DNA of 64,000 bases from Phymatolithon calcareum (lineage: Eukaryota; Rhodophyta; Florideophyceae; Hapalidiales), in contig OZ345353.1 of NCBI GenBank assembly GCA_977006965.1, positions 310,001 through 374,000 on the forward strand, written 5' to 3'. Both the position numbers and the translations under genes were made by a program. Shown one piece after another: positions 10,388-20,403 of this stretch; positions within the stretch are counted from its first letter, which is position 1, and every line of letters begins with the position of its first letter. A model generated the notes under the pieces. It did not search any database, was not told where the DNA came from, and saw only the letters and a program-made list of their open reading frames with translations.

Positions 10388-11610
10388 CCTTAAAGCTGCC
10401 TACGACTCCGTACCAAGGAATAAGCTTTCTGAGAGAATAAGGAAGGTGCTGGAACCAGAGATCGCCGAAATGGTTATTCCATTTCTGGATCTCTCATTCA
10501 TACAGACGAGAGCCGACGAGGATTCCGTGTGATGCACCATTGCCAGAGGAGTTCCTCAGGAGTCACCTCTCAGTCCGTGTCTGTACAATATATTCATGGA
10601 CACGTTTTACGTTGCTCTAGACTCCGTTCCGGAGAATATCACAAACGAGCCCTGCAAAATGTTCGCAGACGACGTGAAATTGTCAGCAAAATCAAGGGAA
10701 GGCCTCCAAGGTATCCTGGATCTAGCCTCGGAGTGTTAAACCGTGAAAAGCTAATTATTTGGACGAAGGACAGGGCATGTTATAGCTTCCGGCTCTCGGG
10801 GCGGCGGCTAAAGACTCTCCGCGAGGTAAAATACCTTGGGGTAATACTAACGGAACAGGGAGTTTCAGACCCCAAACTGAGAGACAGGATAAAGAAATCG
10901 AAAAATGAGCTTGGGTATCTCCGACTGCTGGACGTGTTTACTAATGGTGTCCACCCCGCAAGGGCAATTAGGCTGTACAAATGTCTTGTGCAGTCAAGAT
11001 ATGAATATGCTCTACATCTCACACCTTGGACCGCGAAGGTGACCTCGGAAGTGAGGAGGGTTGAATCTTTGTTCTTCGGGAAAATCCTTGGGAACCCAGG
11101 AAAAAAAGCTTGGGCAGGTGCAGGGCCATGTATCGCATACTCCAGCGCAAGGGAAGAAGAGACGTCCTTGCAAGACGCTTTGTGCAGAGATTAAAAAGAA
11201 GACGCGATGCGCTGATATCTGATCCAACAACAGAGATCGCGAACAAGGAGCGTTTAGAAGCGGAGAGAGATACTGTCCACGCAATACCAAAGAAACAAGC
11301 TACTGAAGGCCGCAGAGGATGTGGAAAAGTCGAGAAAACGACCTATACTGCACGCGAAAGTGTCGTTACCCCCGCACCTTCTCTTCAACTCAAGAAGACA
11401 TAGAGCACTTGCCATCAAGTGGTCATCTGGAATGTTCCCTCCAATGAGCACCTCCACCCCTATCGAACTCACCGGCCAATGTGGATAAGATGCCATAGAA
11501 GACGTGATAAATGGCCTCGCAACGGGCAGACTCTCCAAAGAGGACAGCGCCTGGACTAAGCGATCAATGGTCGAGCTCCTAACCATGTTTCAGGCTGTGG
11601 ACAAGTAAGG
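10388..11610 (+). pseudogene. LINE reverse transcriptase remnant
   Basis: Reverse-transcriptase coding sequence in several frames. The first block (AAYDSVP to about 10,520) and the palm block (GVPQESPLSP, then MFADDVKLSA near 10,660) need frame changes and cross stops. The thumb and downstream part is open within 10,529-11,194. The catalytic FADD is intact, unlike the other two LINE copies in the window. The C-terminal RRHRALAIKW segment lies near 11,400-11,430. The copy is dead because of the 5' truncation and the broken frame. Confidence 0.75.
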
Positions 11611-11844
11611 ACTGCCCGCATCCTGAAATTACAGCGTGCTACAGGACAGGGGAGTAATTTTCCCCCTCGAGGTCTCGAAGAAGACCAAAGGTGGATTTTT
11701 GTAGTCCACTGAATCGTGTTACACCGACTAGAAAAGAAACTCTTCCATGGACAGAATCCAGCCAAAACCTCTTGGCCCTAGTAAAGTTGCCCTAAGCGTC
11801 AGCAGATGCATTGGTAACTTTTAAATAAAAATAAACCTTTCTTT
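10388..11844 (+). mobile_element. 5'-truncated LINE copy with 15-bp target site duplication
   Basis: A 1.46-kb LINE fragment, flanked by perfect 15-bp direct repeats CTTTAGCTCCTCGTC at 10,373-10,387 and 11,845-11,859. It starts inside the reverse transcriptase at the AAYDSVP motif and runs to a 3' tail ending TAAATAAAAATAAACC. Target duplications of this length are typical of LINE insertion. Coding remnants include the GVPQESPLSPCLYN block, a catalytic FADD, the LHLTPWT segment and the C-terminal LAIKW segment. Confidence 0.85.
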
Positions 11845-12477
11845 CTTTAGCTCCTCGTCGCAAGCAGCATCTCCATCATCGCAGACGGCGCGGTCAATTA
11901 TCATGGAATCAGTCGATTGTCGATGTGTTTTCACTTCGCCTCAACAATGTTGTGGATGTTCGGCCTACCGCATATCTATGACAAGTGACCGAAGTTTCGG
12001 CACGAGAAGCGGTGACGGGCCCTCATTTCGGACGGCAAGTAGGGCTACTTGCGCTTGCGGTCCGGTTTAGCGACAAGGTCAAACGGCACCATATCATTCT
12101 GTATTACATGGTCACCAGTGACTGCAACACGCGAGATACTGCCCTCATGTTTCTTTGCCCACGTTCTCCACAGCCATACGTCCCCGAACCAGTGCCTGCT
12201 CCACAGGTCGAACGCGACCCGATGCAGCACCAAGCGTCTACAAGCGTACAACTTGGCTACATAGCCTCTGGTTCTCTTCAAAGTGGCGGCAAGAGCATGT
12301 AGCGCGATAGTCCCTGTCAACTGTCACATCGAATGGTGTCACTTCGCTGCGAACAACACAGCTCAGTGTGCCAATTTCGATGACCTCCGGGTCCACAAGC
12401 AGCTTCTGTACTGGCGTCGCGGGTTTGTATCTAGGGTTAGCTAGCGCATATTATAACAAGTAGTAGTTTTGGTAAGG

Positions 12478-12600
12478 GAGGGGGGAAAAATTGTAGGTTT
12501 TTATTTTAAAATCCCTCAACGCCGGCGCACGCCGACACCAGAGCAGCTTCGCATTGCGCTGTAACCCTTCCAGGGAAGACTACAGTACATCGCCTCCATC
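12478..12600 (-). mobile_element. LINE 3' end, minus strand
   Basis: The reverse complement aligns with the 3' end of the long LINE (about 56,900-56,965): the shared blocks are GGCGTTGAGGG, then TAAAATAAAAACCTACAATT, then a C-tract. It marks a short, heavily 5'-truncated insertion in the opposite orientation. Its 5' limit is not clear. Confidence 0.65.
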
Positions 12601-12708
12601 ATCACACCATCATCTCCTCTTGCATCTCGCTTTCTAGCATCATTAATTTGTCCATCGCTTGCTTTACTCCCTCTTATGTTCTATCATTCATATGTGGCTG
12701 CGTTAGGG

Positions 12709-12778
12709 TAGTTTTTGTAAGGAGTGACGATTTAGCGAACTTTCCCCACTTTTTCGGTCCATGTAGCGAATTTCCTCA
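12709..12778 (+). repeat. Solo terminal repeat of the 7781-9671 transposon family
   Basis: A 51-base core is identical to the right terminus of the 7781-9671 element, read in the opposite direction. No partner terminus was found in the following sequence, so this is probably the left end of a deleted copy. Confidence 0.65.
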
Positions 12779-13133
12779 AAATATTTTACTGCTTCCCTAT
12801 AAACCTCAATTATAGCAGTACGAGAGTGTTAAATGAGCTCACACTATTCAGTAAGACACTCATAGAGTGCACAGACAGACCTCTGTCAAAATATATTTCT
12901 ACGGCCGTATATTTCCGTAATCCGTAGAAATAGTCTATTGCAAAACCGAAAATAACTTTCTATTTCGAAACACTACGTCATGAATGAACCATACCTCTAC
13001 TGTTTACACTTCAATGCGTAGATTGCCACTACGTTTCCATCTAGCGTATTACAGCCTTCTCGTACAACATGTAGCCTTTTCCCAAAACAGGACAGCCTCT
13101 ACCACGCCCAACGCGTTCCCTACCATGTCTTCA

Positions 13134-14936
13134 AAACGACTACCTGGACCAAAGGATGTGGTGCAGCAGTTGATGGAATTTGTCTGTCGTGAGAAGAAAG
13201 ACTCGAAAGAATAACTGACCTATCGGTGCCCACGAGACGGCTGTGCAAAACTTATCTCTTTCATCGCGAACAAAGGGTGGAGCAATCCCTATTCACATTT
13301 GAAGAGTTGCTATGGACGGGGACAAGACGCTAAGACGCAAGAATCAACACTCAATTGATTGTACAATCAGGCTTTGGAGGATGCAGCACGCCGTGGTGGA
13401 TCGATACTTCATCACTTTTCTCGTAACGCGTTGACCGACTACGAAATGGCGATGTACGACTAAATTCGACTCATTACTATCACTAATGCGCCGATATCTA
13501 TTGTCGAGGACAGCGATTACCGTCGGTTCTCCCGGTTCAATGTGTGCTTTGGTTCTAAGACCGTGGTGTCGGTAATTTTTAAGCTTGTGGTATTGGTTGA
13601 AGAACTTATCGCCGACGAAATGACGAACACCCGAGGGGCATTGCTATTCGATGGGTGGACGTGTTCGGATACCCATTTTGTGGCGACGGTCGCGTCGTAC
13701 TGCACACCCATATCGACTAAAAAGAATGGTGCAACGTCAATTGAAAGCATTCCTCGCTTAGTGCTTTTGTCGGTCTCGCCGATGGGTAAGACACAAATGG
13801 ATGGTGGTGATGAATACGATAGCGATGACGAAGCAACGTCGTTCAATGCGGAGACACACATCGCCCATTTCAAACAGTTCTTCAAGTACTACAAACAAGA
13901 CTTCAGCAAGTGGTGCGTGTGTTTAATCGGCGACAACACTAGCGTGAATCTGAGAGCGGCACATATCGCATCGAAGTCGTTTGTCGGATGTACAAGCCAT
14001 TTATTGAATCTTGAAGTGAACGCAATGGTGGCGTCGCATAGCGATATGAGGGATACAATTGATTCTTGTCATGAAACAATGAAGCAAGCGAAACAACTCA
14101 AGAATGCATCACTACTTCGCAACTTGACTGACTATCGCCCAGTGCTGCACAACAAGACAAGATGGTCTGGAAAACTACATACACTGAAGCGATTCGACCA
14201 GATACGCGACGAACTTATTGATGTCAGCAACTCTTCGGATACGCAACTATCTATAGAGCGCGGACCACGATTCGCAAGCAAAGTTAAGAAATACATGCGC
14301 ATGATAGCTGAGGTTGATGTCATCACCCGCTCGTTGCAGACGCGCGGGCACACATTGGCTTCATGTCGTGATGACTTGGACCTTCTTATTTCTTGTATTC
14401 GCGATGACGCGCAGAATCATGATTCACCCCTGTTTCAGTGCCGGTTGGGTGTCAAGTATATTTCATCTGATGCGCGTATAGTTCCTGACAAGTCTTTTTC
14501 AAGTGCTATTGTCAAGATCCAGCAAGGTAATGCCCATGAAATGACGCCTGATGAGAAGGAAAGTGTGTCCCAATTGCGTTTGGATAATCCAACTTCGCAA
14601 GTTTATCAGAGTTATACTTCTAACAATTCGATGGAAGAGAGATTGTCGAAACGCCGGAAGAAGGATGTTCCATGTCAAGAATATGTCAACTGTGACTTTT
14701 TGCTTGGTTCTGTGGCAGAAGTGGAACGTATTTGCAGTATGGCTAAGCATATACTAACCGTTCAAAGGCGATCTATGTCCCCTCACCTATTCGAGTCTCT
14801 TATATTCTTGAAGTACAATGAGCGGTTTTGGAACGAGCAATTGGTAAGTAAGGCTGTGAAATGTGCTCGGTCTGAGCGGGCAGATTCCCTGATCAATTCA
14901 CATGAAGTCTATGAAGAAGAAGTTCCCCGACAATAA
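13134..14936 (+). pseudogene. hAT-like transposase, copy 1
   Basis: One continuous reading frame of about 600 codons from an ATG at 13,134 to the stop at 14,936, broken only by in-frame stops at 13,212-13,214, 13,356-13,358 and 13,461-13,463. The N-terminus has a BED-type zinc finger (CPRDGC, then HLKSC). The middle carries the hAT catalytic landmarks FDGWTCSDTH, GDNTSVNLRAAH, SHLLNLEVNAM and TRWSGKLHTLKRF. The C-terminus shows the dimerisation region with NCDFLLGSVAEVERI. The frame is intact from 13,542 on. The protein is clearly related to the second copy at 16,624-18,476 but strongly diverged. TATTGC motifs lie around the gene, as around copy 2. The termini of this element were not found. 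Confidence 0.75.
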
Positions 14937-15089
14937 TATCTAGTTTGGTGAGGATAGATTTCCTTATTGCTTGCCGTAAAAATGACCTATTGCGACTACA
15001 TCTGTTATTGCCGTGGATATTGCAAGCGAAATGAAGAAGGAATACTATTTCATCATTGCAGTTCATAGTGGTATTTACGGCAATAGTAC

Positions 15090-15300
15090 GCGACGGAGCT
15101 CTGAGCACAGAGAACGAAGAATGCCAGTACTCAAGCGCAGTCGGCAAGGCACGAGAGTTTGATCGCAGGTGTCAACAATCCCGTACTAGATGGAGGTTTT
15201 GCACCAAGACGAAGCACAAGACCAGAGCTGCTTACCCGTCTATACGTAAGACTTTGCGGCTTTTCAAAATAATCTTTCCAAAAAACACTGCAGCTACCCT
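15090..15300 (+). repeat. Dispersed repeat shared with 57,690-57,930 (opposite strand)
   Basis: Aligns with the reverse complement of 57,690-57,930, with anchors CAATCCCGTAC, then ACGAAGCACAAGAC, then CTTACCCGT. Identity is moderate. No frame is conserved well enough to call a protein. It begins about 150 bp downstream of the hAT-like pseudogene. Confidence 0.5.
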
Positions 15301-16188
15301 CCACTGAATTTTGAGAAGGCGTGTAATCGCAAGAGAGACATTGTCTTCTCGATGCATCCAGGACGAAACTCTCACATTGATCGCGACCGTATGTTCGTAT
15401 TTTTTGACAATATAATCCTCGTTTGGGTAGGGGCTTGATTTGGGTCCACGTCTGAACCAAGGTCCCTGTCAGAGCACACCTTGGGAAAGAAATTCTTCCC
15501 TATCGAGCTGTTACATTTCCTGTCTCATGGACAGTCCGTCATCTAGACGTCACCTCTCTGAGTTTTTACGTTACTTCACCGTAGACTCCATTGCCAAAGT
15601 ACCCCTGGAGCCTATGCAGGGCGAGAATGATCGCCACTTATCAATAAAGTCAGAATCTCATCAAAGCTCAAGGTCCGCGCAAGGAATGCCATCACAGTTA
15701 TGTAGGTTCCCTGTCATCGTCTTAGTGTCCGAGCGATAGACGGAAACAACGGAGAGCGGCAAGTACTCTACCAGATCCAAACTTCCGAATGGACCTTGTT
15801 TGCCGCCTATTTCAGTGGCTCCTGATAAACTCAATTCGTTATGTGAGCTATCGGTCAAGTTAATGCACACCAAGTCAAGGCCGAACTCATAGGCCGACAC
15901 TGAGTAAAAGTGCACCTCCAGAGCAGACACTCATTGGAGCGTTGTGGAATTCAACATGGCAGGAGTCCTATGGCAACTCTCTGTATAGAAAAATAGCCGA
16001 TTAGTCCCTCTAGCTCTTGTAACGGAAAAACAAATCCTGATGTGACCACAAGCACCAACATCTTTCTTCTTAGCCTTCGGCCAGCCATTGCAGACCGACC
16101 TAACCCTTTTTGGAATCCGATCCTCGGCGGTGAAAACTACTCTTGGTCACTCCCACTGTCGCGCCCGCTGTTATTAAGCTTTCCCACC
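15301..16188. other. No gene recognised
   Basis: Short frames only. The last eight bases, 16,181-16,188, are the left copy of the hAT target duplication. Confidence 0.45.
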
Positions 16189-18614
16189 CACGCTTGGTAC
16201 CAATATTATTGTTATTGTTTTATTGCAATTTATTGCAATATACTGCAATAAAGCCTTAATTGCCCCGAGAGGTACTTATTGCAATAATTATTGCAAAAAG
16301 TAATGGCATATGATCGAAAATCAAGGTACACCCTTGCCCTCCTCGGTGCTGACAAGATCGTCGTACAGCGCTACGGTACAGGATCTGTAAGAGAAATTTA
16401 CGGAAAAGGGTTGTAGAAGCTCCTCACACAGTTTACGTATTGCCATCCGAATCTGCGGCATCCAATTGCTGTCAGGAATTCTGCTCTGTTATCGATGCCT
16501 CTCGATAATTCAGACACGTCGACCGGCATTGACTCGGAAATTGCTCCTGAATGCTGTCTTGCTCACGCGATCTCTTGGACTTCACACTCCTGCGAATTGC
16601 TCTGCCGAAACACTACGTCCAGAATGTCAAGCAACGGACGCAAACTAGGCCCCAAAGAAGTTGTTGAGGTGCGAACGCAGAAGCTACGTGAAGAAGAACG
16701 CGATGTGCAGGCTCGCAGAACCGGAATAACACGCTATAAGGTGCCTTTTAACATCCTTCTCTGCCCGAAAGGTGCTGACTGCCGAGACAATGGTGAAATC
16801 GCTTTTGAAAAAGGAAATGGGTATACTAACCCATACAGCCACTTGGAGAGTTGCATATCTGGAGGAAGCGAAGATCACCTTTTCAGGTCTACAGAGATGC
16901 GCTGGCCAGTCTACGCCGCCGCCAAGCAAGCTCGTTTATCGCCACTCACTCAGCAATGACATTTCTCGCAACTGACAATGAAAAGGCCATGTACGTGTAC
17001 ATTAGACTTGTCGTCTACATGTCATTGCCGGTGTCACATGTTCAAAGCGAAGAATATCGCAAGTTTTCGTGTTTCTGTGAGGAGTCCTCAACTCGTATAT
17101 TCAAAGAGACACAATTCAAGCTCATCGAGCTCGTCGAACTGCGAATCAGAGACGATATTTCTGATAGCAAAAGAGCCATTATGCACGATGACTGGACCGC
17201 CAGTGGGACACATTACTTGGGTGTATACGGATTGTTCATGAGACGTGTGAAGATGCTGGAAAGAGGCACCGCGCGCGAGATTGAAGAGCTCGCTATTGTT
17301 CTTCCGTCTGTGAGTCCTATTGCGAAAGTAGAAGATGATGATGTTCAAGGAGGCATGTCGGATCTTGAAACCACTACGTTCAATGCACACGCTCACGTGC
17401 GTCAACTAGAAGATGTGTTCGACTTCTACGGGGTCAACTTGTATACCTGGGCAGTTTGTCAGGTTGCCGACAACTGCAATGTCAATAAGTCAATCGCCAG
17501 GCTTATGGAAATCGCTCATGTTAGCTGTCCTTTTCATAAGCTCAACTTAGAGGTGAACAAGATGGTTGCCAGTGACGATAGACTCCAAGAAGCGATAGAC
17601 TCAGTGCATGCAAGGATGAAGAACTGCAAAAAACTGCAGAACCGAGCAATACTACGCAACCTTACTGAATTGGCTCCAGTCATGCATAACGAGACGCGCT
17701 GGTCCGGAAAGTATCATATGCTCAAGCGCTTCAACCGCATACGCGAGCAGTTAATCGACGCAGCAAAGGCGGAAGGAGAAACGATAGCTATGGACGAGAG
17801 GGAGCAGTTCCGCAACAGATCTATGCTCTACACAAGTCAGTTTAAGCAAATCAACCAGGTAACTGTAGAACTACTGAAGCGCTGTGCTTCGTTGTCGGAC
17901 TGTCGCTTAGCTCTTGATGAGTTGATTTCAGCAGTCGAGCAGTGCAAGTACGATGTCAACTCACCATTATACCGATCTCAGCTTGGAAAACACTACATTC
18001 CATCACGTGCATCACTTGTGTGTGACCCAGCATTCGAGTCGGGAGTTGTTAAGATACAGCGCAGTGAGTCCGATACTATGACAAGTGAAGAGAAGGATGC
18101 ATGCAAGAAGCTCAAACAGGAACACGATGACGGTATAACAAGCTCCATCCGCGGATCGGGAGGAGGCCGGCTGTCGATGGCGGAAAGAATTGCCGTAAAA
18201 AAGCGCAAGGGTGCAGAGGTCCATCAGACTTATATAAATTGCGACTTTATTCTTGGATCAACTGCCGAGGTGGAGAGGCTTTGGCCGGTTGTCAAGAATG
18301 TTTTGACAGACAATCACAAGAGGATGACACCGTTATTACTAGAAGCCCTGCTGTTTCTTAAAGAGAACAAAGGTTACTGGGACCAGCAGTCGGTCTCCGT
18401 GGCGATGAACACTGCCAGGAGCGCAAGAGTGATCCAACGCGTGAGTGAAGACATGGCGCAGGAGGACCTGAATTAGATTCTGTTATTGCAATTGATATTG
18501 GAAGAATGGTCAGATATTGCAATTCCTATTGCCTTCAACCTTGCATTATTGGTATTGCAATTGCTATTGCATCATATGCCCGAATAAATAAAAATAATAT
18601 TGGTACTATCCCTG
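16189..18614 (+). mobile_element. hAT DNA transposon, complete, with 8-bp target duplication
   Basis: The element is bounded by terminal inverted repeats. The left end starts CACGCTTGGTACCAATATT, and the right end read inward starts CAGGGATAGTACCAATATT. It is flanked on both sides by TTCCCACC (16,181-16,188 and 18,615-18,622), the 8-bp duplication expected for hAT elements. It encloses one transposase gene. Both subterminal regions (16,203-16,300 and 18,480-18,570) are crowded with TATTGC and ATTGCAAT motifs, the usual form of subterminal transposase binding sites in this superfamily. The copy looks young: the target duplication is perfect and the gene has a single frame disruption. Confidence 0.9.
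16624..18476 (+). pseudogene. hAT transposase, copy 2 (one frame disruption)
   Basis: Starts at ATG 16,624, with a BED-like zinc finger in the first ~90 codons (CPKGADC, then HLESC). Near 16,884 the frame moves by one base into the long frame that ends at 18,476, so a 1-nt insertion separates the DNA-binding and catalytic parts. A very short intron is a less likely reading. The catalytic part has HDDWTASGTH, ADNCNVNKSIA, HKLNLEVNKM and TRWSGKYHMLKRF. The C-terminal dimerisation region contains NCDFILGSTAEVERL. The frame is otherwise intact for about 530 codons. The gene fills most of the 2.4-kb element, leaving ~435 bp of 5' and ~140 bp of 3' subterminal sequence. Confidence 0.85.
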
Positions 18615-18950
18615 TTCCCACCTCAGTTTCTTTTTCCTCTCGCGACTGTACGCCGCACAGCCCGGATTGCGGTAGTCATGCTGCATGTAGTAGGTTATCT
18701 GTTGTGCCATATGGGCACGTGTTTCTCGTGCGGCTGTATCGCAACTTTTCGCTTCGACTGTAGTGTATAAGGTTGTTAGTTCTTCTTCTGAAGTAAAGGA
18801 TGGCGGGAGTTCTTCGGATCTCTGCTCGTCTGCTTGGATCAAGCACACGTATGTTCGCCTGGCAGTCCCTTTCGACCGTGCGGAATTGGAGTTATTCCCA
18901 CACTTCTTGTTCGCAACCTTCGCCGTGCAAGCCAGCACGCGGGCAATCAT
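18615..18950 (-). CDS. Hypothetical ORF interrupted near its 3' end by the hAT element
   Basis: A minus-strand frame, open from about 19,020 and with its first ATG at 18,950. It is Lys/Arg-rich towards the end and has no recognised domain. Removing the hAT element and one target-duplication copy would give a stop codon one residue after the insertion point, so the transposon may have landed in the last codons of a pre-existing frame. The absence of an ATG in the first part and the lack of a known family keep confidence low. Confidence 0.2.
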
Positions 18951-19007
18951 GATCAAGTTCCCCTTTCCGTTTGCGTGCGGTCTTTCCAAAGTCGACGGCC
19001 GAGCCAA

Positions 19008-20034
19008 GGTCGCCGTATCAAGGACGATGCCGCCGTCCGTTTTCTTCCCTCATCAACGCGACATCGGCGATAATATCGTCGAATTTATTCATCCTCACCA
19101 AGGCGAAAGCTCACTCTCGTGTCTGAACTGCACGACCGCTGGAGTTTCCGCAAGGCTGTCAAGTATTCTCCAGTCGAACATCGACTCTTCTTCTGATGAG
19201 TCGCGCTTATCTCTGTTTACCTGGTTATCGTCCTAGCCTATTCCTACATTCTTTTCCGTTCTTTTCGTTCCGCAGTTCTTCGTCGTGGGACAGTACGACG
19301 TTTGCGTTGCTATCGTCGAAACTGACCCAACCCTGCATGGCGTAGCCTCGTATTCGTTCTTGATCTCCGCGTGTGCCTGTGTTCCCGTAAGGTTGTGGAG
19401 TGTGCTCCGTGGGCGACGTGGCTTTATTTCCGGTTCAAGCCGAAGTCTACTCTCATTTACACCTCAAGGAGTTTGCTTGGCCCTACATAGCGCAGCCTCG
19501 CGCTCGAGGTTGATCACCACCACCGCTTGTGTTCCCGCAAGACTATGGACTACAGGCTTACTCTATCTCGTATCTGTCGGGGGTTTTGTCGGTTTGTCTT
19601 TCTTTCCTCTGTTCTGTCTAGTCTCTCCCGTTCTATTCTTCTCTCTGCGCTTCTGGTCTATTCTCACCCATGTGGCGTCGGGTTCTTTTCAGCAGGTGGC
19701 TACACTCATGCTCACCAAATCGGTGGAGGGAATTTAGATAAATAGCTCCTTGTGATGTTAACAATCTCTAGCGTTATCTGTATCTCGAGTCAAAACAACT
19801 TGGCTGAACAGTCCACAAAAGACCTGAGAATGCCCGCTTTTCTTCGACCGAAGAGCAGTTACACTCGAAAATATATAATTTGTTTCCAAGTTTTTGCCCC
19901 CACAGTCATGTGCCGCCTTCTGCTTTGCTCTTTTCACCACCACCCGTCCTCGACAGCGAGGATCACGCCACCACCGACAGCCCAGACGTTCCTGATCCCC
20001 GACGAAGAGCGTCTATGTCGCATTCGCAAGAACG
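19008..20034. other. No gene recognised; pyrimidine-rich, weak internal duplication
   Basis: Long frames here (for example 19,285-19,737) are made of Ser, Leu, Phe and Arg from pyrimidine-rich DNA and show no family motif. A degenerate duplication of about 60-70 bp, with GTGTTCCCG as anchor, occurs around 19,335-19,405 and 19,495-19,560. Confidence 0.4.
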
Positions 20035-20245
20035 TACTCTAGCGGCGTCGAAGATGAGTACAGATGAGTTTGAGTGCAAGAGACTAGCAGGAGCTCTTGT
20101 TGGGAGAGAATTGCCAATCAAGAACGTTTGAGTAGCCAGAGGACTTTAGCGTAGAGATTATCGCAAGAGCTGCCCCGTTACTCCAAGGTGAGGCTTTGGG
20201 AGTTCTCAAAATAAAATCATCAAATACCCCCCTCTCAAATCAAGC
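20035..20245 (+). mobile_element. LINE-like 3' end fragment
   Basis: Ends with GTGAGGCTTTGGGAGTTCT, an A-rich AAATAAAATC segment and a C-tract at 20,227-20,232. This matches the layout at 23,395-23,460 and, more distantly, the 3' end of the long LINE at 56,900-56,965. The short frame ending at 20,131 could be the LINE C-terminus. Only the tail is convincing. Confidence 0.45.
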
Positions 20246-20403
20246 AATCTTGTGTTGAGAGTTCCAGCAGTAGTTTCAGAAGGTGAGAAACTCGCGGAAG
20301 ACTCGGTCCACTTATCTCCCGTAGTGATATGCTCTTGTATCAGACGCCTCGTCTGTTCATAGAAATTCACTGTTCCTTAGACGCAGTTTCAATATAGGGC
20401 CCT

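Larger units (their letters stand above)
10330..12300 (+). repeat. Dispersed repeat, copy B, split by a LINE
   Basis: The two outer parts (about 10,330-10,387 and 11,860-12,300) together align with the minus strand of 7280-7740. The centre, 10,388-11,844, is a later LINE insertion. Across the split the order of blocks is the same as in copy A, so the repeat was once continuous. No intact frame remains. Confidence 0.55.

Noticed and set aside
19285-19737. 150-codon plus-strand frame
   Set aside because: Ser/Leu/Phe/Arg-rich translation of pyrimidine-rich DNA with an internal duplication; no motif or gene context.
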